A stretch of DNA of 58,875 nucleotides, from contig JAFLDZ010000023.1 in NCBI GenBank assembly GCA_017302135.1, positions 1 to 58,875 on the forward strand, written 5' to 3'. The first letter of the stretch is position 1. Every line of letters begins with the position of its first letter. The position numbers and the translations under genes were made by a program. The notes under the pieces are model-generated. The model was given only the letters and a program-made list of their open reading frames with translations, was not told where the DNA came from and did no database searches. The DNA is from Lysobacterales bacterium (lineage in GTDB: Bacteria; Pseudomonadota; Gammaproteobacteria; Xanthomonadales; Xanthomonadaceae). Of the stretch, positions 1 to 9,120 are shown in pieces.

Positions 1-104
1 CCAAGAAAGTCGCGTTGGTGGCGTGCATGCGGAAGTTACTCACCATCCTCAACGCCATGCTGCGGGATGGCCAACCATGGGTCGGCGAGCCGAAAATCGC
101 TTGA
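1..104 (+). CDS. IS110-family transposase, C-terminal end (partial)
   Basis: The reading frame starts at base 3 and runs into the window from outside. The 33 visible residues include KKVALVACMRKLLTILNAM and end in a stop at 102-104. This matches the conserved C-terminus of IS110/IS1111-type transposases, which read ALVACMRKLLTILNAMLRDG or close. Only the tail is visible, so neither the catalytic DEDD domain nor integrity can be judged. I see no terminal inverted repeat in the next 100 bases, as expected for IS110 elements, which usually lack one. Recognition rests on the family tail alone. Confidence 0.8.
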   Translation, partial: KKVALVACMRKLLTILNAMLRDGQPWVGEPKIA

Positions 105-138
105 CAGGCAACACAGTTGCTCATCCGCCCTTCGGGCA

Positions 139-165
139 CCTTCTCCCCGCGTTGCGGGGAGAAGG
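139..165. repeat. Short perfect palindrome (REP-like hairpin)
   Basis: Two 12-base arms (139-150 and 154-165; left arm CCTTCTCCCCGC) are exact reverse complements around a 3-base loop. This form of hairpin is a common dispersed intergenic repeat in Xanthomonadaceae. It lies between the transposase tail and the 3' end of the convergent GH13 gene, so it may also act as a bidirectional stop, although no T-tract follows. Confidence 0.7.
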
Positions 166-217
166 GAGGAGCCGTTGATCGAGAGAGATGTTGGGACGAG
201 GCGCTGAGTTCGGATGA

Positions 218-1945
218 TCAAAACACCCAGGTCTCTCCGCCATTCAATGTCGCACGTTCGCCGAGCGCTTTTCTTGCAGCGCTCAATTGCTCGGTGCGCT
301 CGCCGCGCAGCGCTGCGGGCACATCGAAAGTGATGGCGTTCGCCGGGTCGAGGTTGATCACGACCCAGGTCTCGCGGCCGTCGCTGCGGGCCTGCAGCAC
401 CCATGCGCTGGTTTCGGCGACAGGGTGGTAGCGCAGTTCCTGCGGCTGCTGCAGGTTGGGGTTCTGGCGGCGCACGGCGATCAGGCGTTTGTAGTGGTTG
501 AACAGCGAGGCGGGGTCGGCCTGCTGTGCGGCGACGGAATGGCCTTTGCCGCGCAGGGTGCCCCAATACTTCGACCACCACGCGCCCTGATCGCCGCGGT
601 AGCCCTGCGGCGCGGGGAGGTCGATCCAGTTGCGGCCGGTGGCGTTGAAGCCGGCGTTGGCGTCGTCGGTCCACTGCATCGGCGCGCGGCGGTAGCGGTC
701 TTCACCGACGCTGTGCTGCGACAGGCCGATTTCTTCGCCGTAGTACAGATACGCGGTGCCCGGCGAGGTCAACAGCAGACTCGCGGCGATGCGCGCTTTG
801 GCAGCGTCGCCTTCCAGCGTATGCATGATCCGGTTCTGGTCGTGGTTGGTGAGGAACGGCGAGAAATAGCCCATCGGCGCGGCGGCGGCGCGCTGCTGCA
901 GGTTGGCCCACAGGCTGTCGCGCTTTTTGCTGATGTCGGTGTTGCTGAGCGTGCCGAAGTCGGCGCGACGCAGGGCTTTCGGGTTCAGCAGATCGATGAC
1001 GATGTTGCCGAAGTCGAAATCGAATGCGCTGTCGAGGCCTTGGCCGCTATCGCGGTATCGGCCGACGACATCCAGCGACGCCCAGGCTTCGGCGACCAGC
1101 ACCGCATCGGGGTTGATCGCTTTGACGCGCCGGGTGAAGCCGGTCCAATAATCGACGGTGGCCTGCGTATCCGCCTGTTTCGACAGCGGGCCGTCTTCGA
1201 TCGCGTAACGCACGGCGTCGAGACGGAAACCGTCGACGCCTTTCTTCAGCCAGAAGGCCGCAAGCGCGTCGAGTTCCGCCACGACTTTCGGATTGCGCAG
1301 ATTCACGTCGGGCTGCGAGCCGCCGAACGCGCCGTAGTAATACGCCTTGCGGGTCTCGTTCCAGTGCCACACCGCCTCGGGGTTGGGCTGGTTCGACCAT
1401 GCCTGGCCCCAGCCTGCGGGCCGCTGGTCGCGCCAGATGAAATAGTCTTCGTAACCCGGTTCCCTGCGCGCGGATTTGAGGAACCAGTCGTGCTGGTCGG
1501 AGATGTGGTTGAGCACCAGATCGAGGATGACCTTGATCCCGCGCCGGTGCGATTCGGCGACGAAATGCTCGAATTCGGCCATCGTTCCGTAGTCGCGTTC
1601 GACGTTGTAGAAATCCTGGAAGTCGTAGCCGTGATACGACGGCGCCTCGAACATCGGCGTGAGCCAGATCGCGTCGACGCCGAAGTCCTTGAGGTAATCG
1701 AGCTTCGAGGTCATGCCGTTGAAGTCGCCGTTGCCGTCGCCGTCGGAATCCTTGAACGATCGCGGCCAGACTTCGTAGACGGTGGCGGAATTCCACCAGC
1801 GCTGCGTGCCTGCATCGAAGCGCAGCGATTGGTGCGCGGACGTGGCCGGTGCGGCGGTCGTCATCGGCGGCGGTGCGTCGAGACGGGGCTGCGCGGTGCA
1901 GCCGAGCAGCGATGTTGCGAGCAGAACGGTGGCGAATATTTTCAC
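218..1945 (-). CDS. GH13 alpha-amylase-family glycoside hydrolase, lipoprotein
   Basis: Predicted secreted or outer-membrane-anchored alpha-glucan hydrolase of about 575 residues. The GTG start at 1945 is chosen because a GGAGA box sits 8 bases upstream and a lipoprotein signal follows directly (lipobox LLGC, Cys16). A longer frame upstream would bury that signal. GH13 landmarks in order: DAIWLTPMFEAPSYHGYDF (~91-109), DLVLNH (~142-147), GFRLDAV with nucleophile Asp243, VAEAW with acid/base Glu286, and TNHDQNR with Asp369. A DSDGDGNGD loop near residue 66 resembles a calcium site. The layout fits oligo-1,6-glucosidase, alpha-glucosidase or amylosucrase-like subfamilies, and the exact substrate cannot be told. 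It lies 55 bases downstream of a membrane-protein gene on the same strand. Confidence 0.92.
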   Translation of the reverse strand: MKIFATVLLATSLLGCTAQPRLDAPPPMTTAAPATSAHQSLRFDAGTQRWWNSATVYEVWPRSFKDSDGDGNGDFNGMTSKLDYLKDFGVDAIWLTPMFEAPSYHGYDFQDFYNVERDYGTMAEFEHFVAESHRRGIKVILDLVLNHISDQHDWFLKSARREPGYEDYFIWRDQRPAGWGQAWSNQPNPEAVWHWNETRKAYYYGAFGGSQPDVNLRNPKVVAELDALAAFWLKKGVDGFRLDAVRYAIEDGPLSKQADTQATVDYWTGFTRRVKAINPDAVLVAEAWASLDVVGRYRDSGQGLDSAFDFDFGNIVIDLLNPKALRRADFGTLSNTDISKKRDSLWANLQQRAAAAPMGYFSPFLTNHDQNRIMHTLEGDAAKARIAASLLLTSPGTAYLYYGEEIGLSQHSVGEDRYRRAPMQWTDDANAGFNATGRNWIDLPAPQGYRGDQGAWWSKYWGTLRGKGHSVAAQQADPASLFNHYKRLIAVRRQNPNLQQPQELRYHPVAETSAWVLQARSDGRETWVVINLDPANAITFDVPAALRGERTEQLSAARKALGERATLNGGETWVF

Positions 1946-2000
1946 CGGGAGTGTCTCCGGATTTCGATGGCGAAGGGTGCAGAGATGACAGGCATCGCAG

Positions 2001-2414
2001 TCACGCGCGTTGCCCGAACAGCCGCATGCACAGCGCGACGCCGAGTCCCCATGCGCCGTTGAGCAGCAGCGCACCGCCGATCAGGGTGCCGGTCAGCGCG
2101 ATGCCTTTGATCGGGAACACCACGAACCATGCGACGAGGCTGGGCAGGACCGCGCCGAGCACCAGCGAGAGCAGCCAGTGCGAGGCGCCGCTGCGTTTGT
2201 GGATCAGTGCCCACAGGATGATGCCCCACAGCCCGCCCCAGAACGCGAGCGAAACCACTTTGGGCACGCCGAGCGGCGGCGAGGGATCCATGTTCCAGGC
2301 GGCGGTCGGCACTTTGCCGGCCAGATGCAGGAGCTGCAGCAGGCCCTGATGGAACAGCAATGTCGCGACGAAGCCGGCGAGGAAGGCGAACAGCAGCGTT
2401 TTCGGTTTGAACAC
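2001..2414 (-). CDS. Small integral membrane protein, unknown function
   Basis: About 137 residues starting at GTG 2414, with an AGGAG box 9 bases upstream. The start begins VFKPKTLLFAF, and upstream in-frame sequence is low-complexity and unlike a protein. Four hydrophobic segments are visible: residues ~7-30, ~50-68, ~80-100 and ~108-130. I do not recognise the family. It sits between the sigma-54 activator and the GH13 lipoprotein on the same strand, but gaps of 112 and 55 bases make a shared transcript only possible. Confidence 0.75.
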   Translation of the reverse strand: MFKPKTLLFAFLAGFVATLLFHQGLLQLLHLAGKVPTAAWNMDPSPPLGVPKVVSLAFWGGLWGIILWALIHKRSGASHWLLSLVLGAVLPSLVAWFVVFPIKGIALTGTLIGGALLLNGAWGLGVALCMRLFGQRA

Positions 2415-2526
2415 GGGGGCGGGCTCCTGTGCGGACAGACCCGCAGGATACGCCGAGGCGCAGACGGTGGTCAGGGTGCGGGTGGCCCGGCCTGCGGGCG
2501 CGCCACGCGATGGAGGCCGACCGGTG

Positions 2527-3882
<1,356 letters not shown>

Positions 3883-3906
3883 CGGCGGAGGCCCATGGAG
3901 AGACGC

Positions 3907-3952
3907 TGGCAGTGTGTCATATCTGGCAGTCGATGGCAGCGATTCGTGGCAG
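3907..3952. promoter_or_regulatory. Four TGGCAG boxes, candidate activator-binding sites
   Basis: TGGCAG occurs four times in the same orientation, at 3907, 3924, 3934 and 3947, in the 173 bases between the activator and cydP. An opposite-facing TGCCA follows at 3965-3969. They lie roughly 100-145 bases upstream of the predicted sigma-54 start point, where an enhancer-binding protein would bind. They also lie 25-70 bases upstream of the activator's own start, allowing autoregulation. The assignment to this activator is inference from repetition and location. Confidence 0.55.
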
Positions 3953-4024
3953 AAAAACCTGCTGGTGCCATGTCCCTTTCCGGCAACACCTTGATTCTAT
4001 TGGCTGTGTAACGTATTCGGGCCT

Positions 4025-4039
4025 TGGCACGGGACTTGC
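4025..4039 (+). promoter_or_regulatory. Sigma-54 (-24/-12) promoter of the cyd operon
   Basis: The sequence TGGCACGggacTTGC matches the RpoN consensus TGGCAC(G/A)-N4-TTGC at every conserved position, with the invariant GG and GC correctly spaced. It faces the cytochrome bd genes and lies opposite a sigma-54 activator gene. The predicted start point is near 4051, only about five bases before the cydP ATG. Either the first message is almost leaderless or cydP also uses another promoter. Confidence 0.88.
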
Positions 4040-4055
4040 CCTGCTTTGGGTTGAA

Positions 4056-4232
4056 ATGACGCAATCCTCCCGCCCCCTGATCCAACACCTGACCGCCGTG
4101 ATCGTCGTGAAGATGGTCCTGTTGACCGCGATCTGGTGGCTGTTCATCCGCGATGCGCGGGTGGACGTGACCGTGGAAGGTGCTGCGTCCCGAATCCTGC
4201 CCGTATCCAGAGAACCGGAGACAACCCCGTGA
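4056..4232 (+). CDS. cydP: CydP-like small cytochrome bd subunit/accessory protein
   Basis: 58 residues starting MTQSSRPLIQHLTAV, with one transmembrane helix (~12-32) containing VVKMVLLTAIWWLF followed by a charged RDARVD stretch. This matches the small single-span CydP proteins encoded just before cydA in xanthomonads and relatives. Its stop overlaps the cydA start (GTGA), implying translational coupling. It is the first gene after the sigma-54 promoter. The ATG has no clear Shine-Dalgarno box, in keeping with a near-leaderless message. The family call comes from position, size and helix sequence. Confidence 0.75.
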   Translation: MTQSSRPLIQHLTAVIVVKMVLLTAIWWLFIRDARVDVTVEGAASRILPVSREPETTP

Positions 4233-5797
4233 TTTCCGAGCAATTGGTCGACCTGTCGCGCCTGCAGTTCGCGGCGACGGCGATGTATCACTTCCTGTTC
4301 GTGCCATTGACCCTGGGCATGGTCTGGCTGCTGGTGATCATGGAAAGCGTCTATGTGATGACCGGAAAGACCATCTGGAAAGACATGACCCGGTTCTGGG
4401 GCAAGCTGTTCGGGATCAACTTCGCGTTGGGCGTCACCACCGGTATCACCCTCGAATTCCAGTTCGGCACCAACTGGGCGTACTACTCGCACTACGTCGG
4501 CGACATCTTCGGCGCGCCGCTGGCCATCGAAGGCCTGATGGCCTTCTTTCTCGAATCCACGTTCATCGGTCTGTTCTTCTTCGGTTGGGACCGTCTGAGC
4601 AAACCCCGGCATCTGCTGGTGACGCTGCTGATGGCGATCGGCACGAATCTCTCCGCGCTGTGGATCCTGATCGCCAACGGCTGGATGCAGAACCCGGTCG
4701 GCGCCGAATTCAGCTACGAAACCATGCGCATGGAGATGACCGATTTCTGGTCGGTGGTGTTCAACCCCGATGCGCAGGCGAAATTCGTGCACACGGTCTC
4801 GGCCGGTTACGTCACCGGCGCGATGTTCGTGCTGTCGATTTCCGCGTATTACCTGCTGAACGGCCGCAACGTCGAATTCGCCAAGCGCAGCTTCCGCGTC
4901 GCCGCCGCGTTCGGTCTGGCGTCGGTGCTGTCGGTCATCGTGCTGGGCGACGAGTCCGGCTACACCGTCGGCGAAGCGCAGCAGACCAAGATGGCGGCGA
5001 TGGAAGCGATGTGGGAGACGCAACCCGCACCGGCCGGGCTCGCGCTGGTGGCGGGCATCGACGAACGCGCGCAGCGCAACGATTGGGAATTCCAGATTCC
5101 CTGGGTGCTCGGTCTGATCGGCACGCGTTCGACCTCGGAAACCATTCCGGGCATCCGCGAGATCAAAGCGAAGAACCGCGAGCGCATTCTCAGCGGCATC
5201 GAAGCGGTCGTCGCACTGGAACGGTTGCGCAAGCATCGCGACGACGCCCTGGCCAAGGCGATCTTCGAGCGCTATCAGGCGGACCTCGGCTTCGGGCTGT
5301 TGCTGAAGAAATATGTCGTGGATGTCCGCGAGGCGACGCCGGAGATGATCCAGAAAGCGGTGGACGGCACCGTTCCGCGGGTGGCGCCGATGTTCTGGTC
5401 GTTCCGGCTGATGGTGGCGGCGGGCTTCGCGATGCTCGCGCTGTTCGTACTGTCGTTCTGGCAGACGTTGCGCGGCGATTGCCGCGGCAAGCGCTGGTTG
5501 CTGCGCTGGGCGCTGTGGATGCTGCCGGTGCCGTGGATCGCGAGCGAACTGGGCTGGTTCGTCGCCGAATACGGCCGTCAGCCCTGGACGATCTACGGCG
5601 TGCTGCCGACGCATCTGTCGGTGTCCACGCTGACGGTGGAAAGTCTTTACGGATCGCTGGCGGGATTCATCGGTTTCTACACGCTGCTGCTGATCGTCGA
5701 GATGTACCTGATGGTCAAGTTCGCGCGACAGGGCCCCGGCAGCCTGGGGACAGGCCGCTATGACCGCGAAGTCGTGCACACCGCCGCCCAAGTCTGA
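4229..5797 (+). CDS. cydA: Cytochrome bd ubiquinol oxidase subunit I
   Basis: Quinol-oxidising, proton-motive terminal oxidase subunit of the inner membrane, 522 residues from GTG 4229. Conserved features include His21 in the N-terminal helix (equivalent of the E. coli haem ligand His19), Glu101 and Glu109 in GDIFGAPLAIEGLMAFFLES, and GRQPW near residue 451, at the quinol side. The stretch between helices 6 and 7 is long, placing it with the long-Q-loop (E. coli type) enzymes rather than the short-loop CioA type. The GTG start overlaps the cydP stop, and family alignment (ISEQLVDLSRLQFA) supports it over an upstream in-frame ATG at 4136. Confidence 0.97.
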   Translation: MISEQLVDLSRLQFAATAMYHFLFVPLTLGMVWLLVIMESVYVMTGKTIWKDMTRFWGKLFGINFALGVTTGITLEFQFGTNWAYYSHYVGDIFGAPLAIEGLMAFFLESTFIGLFFFGWDRLSKPRHLLVTLLMAIGTNLSALWILIANGWMQNPVGAEFSYETMRMEMTDFWSVVFNPDAQAKFVHTVSAGYVTGAMFVLSISAYYLLNGRNVEFAKRSFRVAAAFGLASVLSVIVLGDESGYTVGEAQQTKMAAMEAMWETQPAPAGLALVAGIDERAQRNDWEFQIPWVLGLIGTRSTSETIPGIREIKAKNRERILSGIEAVVALERLRKHRDDALAKAIFERYQADLGFGLLLKKYVVDVREATPEMIQKAVDGTVPRVAPMFWSFRLMVAAGFAMLALFVLSFWQTLRGDCRGKRWLLRWALWMLPVPWIASELGWFVAEYGRQPWTIYGVLPTHLSVSTLTVESLYGSLAGFIGFYTLLLIVEMYLMVKFARQGPGSLGTGRYDREVVHTAAQV

Positions 5798-5808
5798 GGA
5801 GACGCGTC

Positions 5809-6954
5809 ATGTTGTTGGATTATCCGACCCTGAAATTGATCTGGTGGCTGCTCGTCGGTGTGCTGCTGGTGGGGTTCGCGATCATGGATGGTCACGATAT
5901 GGGCGTCGGCACGCTGTTGCCTTTCGTCGGCAGGAACGATGAAGAGCGGCGCGTGGTGATCAACACCGTCGGCCCGCACTGGGACGGCAACCAGGTGTGG
6001 TTCATCACCGGCGGCGGCGCGATCTTCGCGGCCTGGCCGCTGGTGTACGCCACCGCGTTCAGCGGCTTCTACTGGGCGATGCTGGCGGTGTTGTGGGCGT
6101 TGTTCTTCCGCCCCGTGGGTTTCGACTACCGCAGCAAGATCCACAACCCGATGTGGCGCAAAACCTGGGACTGGGGCCTGTTCGTCGGTGGCGCGGTTCC
6201 GCCGCTGATCTTCGGCGTGGCGTTCGGCAATCTGTTCCAGGGCGTGCCCTTCCGCTTCGACGACATGCTGGTGTCCACCTACACCGGCAGTTTCTGGGCG
6301 CTGCTCAATCCGTTCGCGCTGCTGGTGGGCGTGGTCTCCAGCGCGATGATCATCATGCACGGCGGCATGTATCTGGCGCACCGCACCGAAGGCGATGTGC
6401 AGCGTCGCGCCACCTTCGGCGCCATCCTGGCTGCGGTGGCGATGGTCGTCGCCTTTATCGCGGCGGGTCTTTGGCTGCGCTTCGGCGGCATCGAGGGTTA
6501 CGCCATCGTCGACATGCCGGCGACCCATGCGTTGCCCGATCCGCTGGCGAAAACGGTCGTGCGCAGCATCGATGCGTGGTGGACGAACTATGCGCGGCAA
6601 CCGGCGATCTGGCTGTTGCCGGTGCTGGGCATCCTGGGCGCGCTGTCGGCCGCATGGTGCGTGCGCGTGGGGAAAACGCTGGTCGCGTTCGTCATGTCGT
6701 CGCTGTCGATCATCGGCGTGATCGGCACGGCCGGCGCGTCGCTGTTCCCCTTCATCATGCCGTCGTCCACGCATCCCGGTTCGAGTCTGACCGTCTGGGA
6801 CAGCGTCTCCAGCCATCTCACGCTCACGCTGATGTTCTGGGCCACGATCATCCTCATGCCGATCATCATCGCCTACACGAGTTGGGCCTACCGGGTGATG
6901 CGCGGCAAGGTGACGGTGGAACAGATCCGCGCCAACGAACATTCCGCCTACTGA
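5809..6954 (+). CDS. cydB: Cytochrome bd ubiquinol oxidase subunit II
   Basis: 381 residues, eight or nine transmembrane helices, pairing with CydA to form the oxidase. The N-terminus MLLDYPTLKLIWWLLVGVL and the GPHWDGNQVWFITGGGAIFAAWP block are diagnostic of CydB. It starts 11 bases after cydA with a GAGGAG-like box just before the ATG. The protein ends in the family-typical SAY, and the next gene follows within 8 bases. Confidence 0.97.
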   Translation: MLLDYPTLKLIWWLLVGVLLVGFAIMDGHDMGVGTLLPFVGRNDEERRVVINTVGPHWDGNQVWFITGGGAIFAAWPLVYATAFSGFYWAMLAVLWALFFRPVGFDYRSKIHNPMWRKTWDWGLFVGGAVPPLIFGVAFGNLFQGVPFRFDDMLVSTYTGSFWALLNPFALLVGVVSSAMIIMHGGMYLAHRTEGDVQRRATFGAILAAVAMVVAFIAAGLWLRFGGIEGYAIVDMPATHALPDPLAKTVVRSIDAWWTNYARQPAIWLLPVLGILGALSAAWCVRVGKTLVAFVMSSLSIIGVIGTAGASLFPFIMPSSTHPGSSLTVWDSVSSHLTLTLMFWATIILMPIIIAYTSWAYRVMRGKVTVEQIRANEHSAY

Positions 6955-6961
6955 GGTCATC

Positions 6962-7378
6962 ATGGTCACGATCGCATTCACGACGCAGAACCGCAGGCAC
7001 ATCACTTCGCATGCGGGACGTTGCCGGAACTTCATGGTCAAACAGGTCAATCGCGGCACGATCGGCGAATGGGAAGGCCGCAGCCTGGGCAAGGACGAAA
7101 CGCTGTGCGCCCGCAGCGAAACGCTGCCGTCCGCGCTGCAGGATGTGGACATCCTGATCACCGCAGGCGCGGGCCCGGGGCTGCAGGCGCGACTGGCCCG
7201 GTTCGGCGTGCAGGTGATCATCACCGATGTGCTGTTGCCCGATCAGGCGATCGCCGCATGGATGGCCGACGCGCTGCCCGCGTCGCAGGCGCCACAACGC
7301 CCGCATGCGCCCGATGCGGCGCGCGGCTGCGGATCGCACGGCGGCTGCGACTGTCGCGGCGATGGGCATTCACACTGA
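6962..7378 (+). CDS. NifX/NifB-domain protein with Cys/His-rich tail
   Basis: 138 residues of the dinitrogenase iron-molybdenum cofactor-biosynthesis (NifX/NifB C-terminal) fold: MVTIAFTTQNRRHITSHAG at the start, then DILITAGAGPGLQARLARFGVQV (~50-72), the ligand-binding core seen in NifX, NafY and VnfX. The last 20 residues are loaded with Cys and His (GCGSHGGCDCRGDGHSH), a probable metal-binding tail not found in most relatives. It lies eight bases after cydB and 14 before cydX, so it is a full member of the oxidase operon. No nitrogenase genes are nearby. A role in metal, haem or Fe-S delivery for the oxidase or its regulator is inference. Confidence 0.8.
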   Translation: MVTIAFTTQNRRHITSHAGRCRNFMVKQVNRGTIGEWEGRSLGKDETLCARSETLPSALQDVDILITAGAGPGLQARLARFGVQVIITDVLLPDQAIAAWMADALPASQAPQRPHAPDAARGCGSHGGCDCRGDGHSH

Positions 7379-7392
7379 GCGGAGACACGAAC

Positions 7393-7518
7393 ATGTGGTA
7401 TTTCAGCTGGATTCTGGGCGTCGGGTTCGCCGTGCTGTTGTCGATCCTCAACGCGATGTGGGGCGAGAACGAAGACGGTCGCCAGCAAGCGGAGGATGTG
7501 GATGAACACGGGCATTGA
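7393..7518 (+). CDS. cydX: Cytochrome bd small subunit CydX
   Basis: 41-residue single-span protein beginning MWYFSWILGVGFAVLLSIL and containing NAMWGE, the CydX/CbdX signature. CydX stabilises the haem-bearing core of CydAB in the membrane. GCGGAGAC lies just upstream. The 3' end overlaps the following ybgE-like gene by 17 bases in another frame. The acidic tail (ENEDGRQQAEDVDEHGH) is cytoplasmic. Confidence 0.92.
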   Translation: MWYFSWILGVGFAVLLSILNAMWGENEDGRQQAEDVDEHGH

Positions 7519-7804
7519 ACAGCCGGCGTCGCCGCCCGCATCCGGGCTGCATTGGCCGGCGTTGCTGGTCGCCGTCGCGATCATGTTCGCCGGAACCGCC
7601 TTTCCTTTCATCATGGCGGATGCGCAGGGTCAGGCGGATCATGCGATGGCCATGGCGCTGTTCTGGTCGATGGCTGCCGGCTTCGTTCGCGGGGTCGGCT
7701 TCGAACCGGAATTCCGGCTGTGGCGTTGGCTGCTCTCCGGTTGGGCATGCGCGATCGCGCTGGCGCTGTATACGATGATGAAATGGGCGGAATGGTCTGT
7801 ATGA
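7502..7804 (+). CDS. ybgE: Cyd operon protein YbgE-like
   Basis: 100 residues with three hydrophobic segments (~18-38, ~48-62, ~74-92). Position directly after cydX, size and topology match the YbgE family encoded in cydABX operons, whose biochemical role is not settled. The second ATG (7502) is preferred because a GGAGG box lies six bases before it, while the ATG at 7496 touches the box. The start overlaps cydX, suggesting coupled translation. Confidence 0.8.
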   Translation: MNTGIEQPASPPASGLHWPALLVAVAIMFAGTAFPFIMADAQGQADHAMAMALFWSMAAGFVRGVGFEPEFRLWRWLLSGWACAIALALYTMMKWAEWSV

Positions 7805-7976
7805 CGGTGCTGTCGAGTCCTTCGATCGCGTCATCCGCAACGGCAGATCGCTGCCCGGAGGAAGGCATCGGGCCGGCGATGCGTCGATGACGACACCCGT
7901 TTCACCTTCGCCAACGGCCAGACGTCATCACAAGCCGATGGCCACGAATGACACCATCCACACAGGAACTTTTCCC

Positions 7977-8990
7977 ATGCGCGTACCCACTCTGAGTTTC
8001 GCCATCATGTTTTCCATCGGAGCCGTGGCGTTTGCTGCGGCCACCGTCCCCGCCAGCAGCAACGCACAGGGCGCCGCTCCCGCTGCGGATGCAGCCAATC
8101 CCGATGCGGCACAGGCCGTATCCCGCGCCGAAGCGGCGGTTGCGGATCTCGGCCGCAGTCTGCGCGAAGCGCTGATGGCGGAAATGGCCGGCAAGGGCCC
8201 TGTCGCCTCGATCGATTTCTGCCATGAGCAGGCACCGCTGATCGCGGAGGCCGTCTCGCAGCGACACGGCGTGAACATCGGCCGCGTGGGCGTGCGCGTG
8301 CGCAATCCGGACAACGCGCCGGTAGGCTGGCGCAGGGATGTCCTGGATGCCTTCGCAGCGCGCGCGGCCGCAGGCGAAGCGCCGCAGACGCTTCAGCACA
8401 CGCAGATCGATAGCGCGCAGGGCCTCGTGCGATACGCGCGCGGCATCGGCACCGAGCCCGCGTGCCAGGTCTGTCATGGCGCATCGGTCGCCGAACCGGT
8501 CCGCGCAGCCATCCAGGCGCGCTATCTGGCCGATGCCGCCACCGGCTTCGAAGCGGGGTCGCTCAGGGGTGCGTTCTGGGTCGAAGCGCCGTTGTCGATG
8601 CCTGCAGCGCTTCCGGTCGATCATCGCGTCGCCATTCCGCTGTCGTCATTGCATCAAGCTGAGCTTCGCGAGGAAATGCGCGGTCAATTGATGACCGTGC
8701 AGGGAATCGTGGGAGCGCTGGCGGCAAAAGACTGGACCGCAGTGGCGACACTGGCGGATGCGCGCGGACCCGGCAGCGGGCGCGCGGCGGCCGGCAAAGG
8801 CTTCCGCACGCAATTGCCTGCCGAATGGTTCGAACTCTCCAGACCGATGCATGTCGACTATGCGGCGCTCGCCGATGAAGCACGCAATGGCAAGCGTATC
8901 GAGATCGCCCTGGGTCATCTCGAAAGCGCCACATCGAAATGTACCGCCTGCCATGCGACCTACCGCACCGAACAGACGTCTCGCCGATAG
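7977..8990 (+). CDS. DUF3365-like periplasmic diheme c-type protein
   Basis: 337 residues starting MRVPTLSFAIMFS, with AGGA nine bases before the ATG and a signal peptide (~1-30, cleavage near SNAQG). An earlier in-frame ATG at 7887 would hide the signal. The first half matches the DUF3365/Tll0287-like haem domain (IDFCHEQAPLIAEAV ... NIGRVGVRVRNPDNAP) and has a CQVCH haem-binding site near 160. The C-terminal part looks like a helical cytochrome c'-type domain ending with CTACH near residue 324. Two covalent haems in the periplasm suggest electron transfer or a redox/gas sensor. It follows the cyd genes on the same strand after a 172-base gap, so co-transcription is plausible but not certain. 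Confidence 0.8.
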   Translation: MRVPTLSFAIMFSIGAVAFAAATVPASSNAQGAAPAADAANPDAAQAVSRAEAAVADLGRSLREALMAEMAGKGPVASIDFCHEQAPLIAEAVSQRHGVNIGRVGVRVRNPDNAPVGWRRDVLDAFAARAAAGEAPQTLQHTQIDSAQGLVRYARGIGTEPACQVCHGASVAEPVRAAIQARYLADAATGFEAGSLRGAFWVEAPLSMPAALPVDHRVAIPLSSLHQAELREEMRGQLMTVQGIVGALAAKDWTAVATLADARGPGSGRAAAGKGFRTQLPAEWFELSRPMHVDYAALADEARNGKRIEIALGHLESATSKCTACHATYRTEQTSRR

Positions 8991-9120
8991 CCGTCGAAGC
9001 CCGGTCCAGCAGCGGTGGTTGTACCTCGGGCCGACATCGGCGTGCGCTGCTCCGATCCTGACGCTGGGGTCGGAGCGATGACTCGGACAGATGCGCGACG
9101 GGGCTGCGCGGAGGCCCGAT

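Noticed and set aside
3991..3996. TTGATT upstream of cydP as an FNR/Anr box
   Set aside because: Only the left half (TTGAT) is present; the ATCAA partner is missing four bases later, and the region already has a perfect sigma-54 promoter.
7801..7890. 29-codon reading frame overlapping the ybgE stop
   Set aside because: Too short, no hydrophobic segment, no family resemblance and no convincing ribosome-binding site. Probably part of the spacer to the diheme gene.
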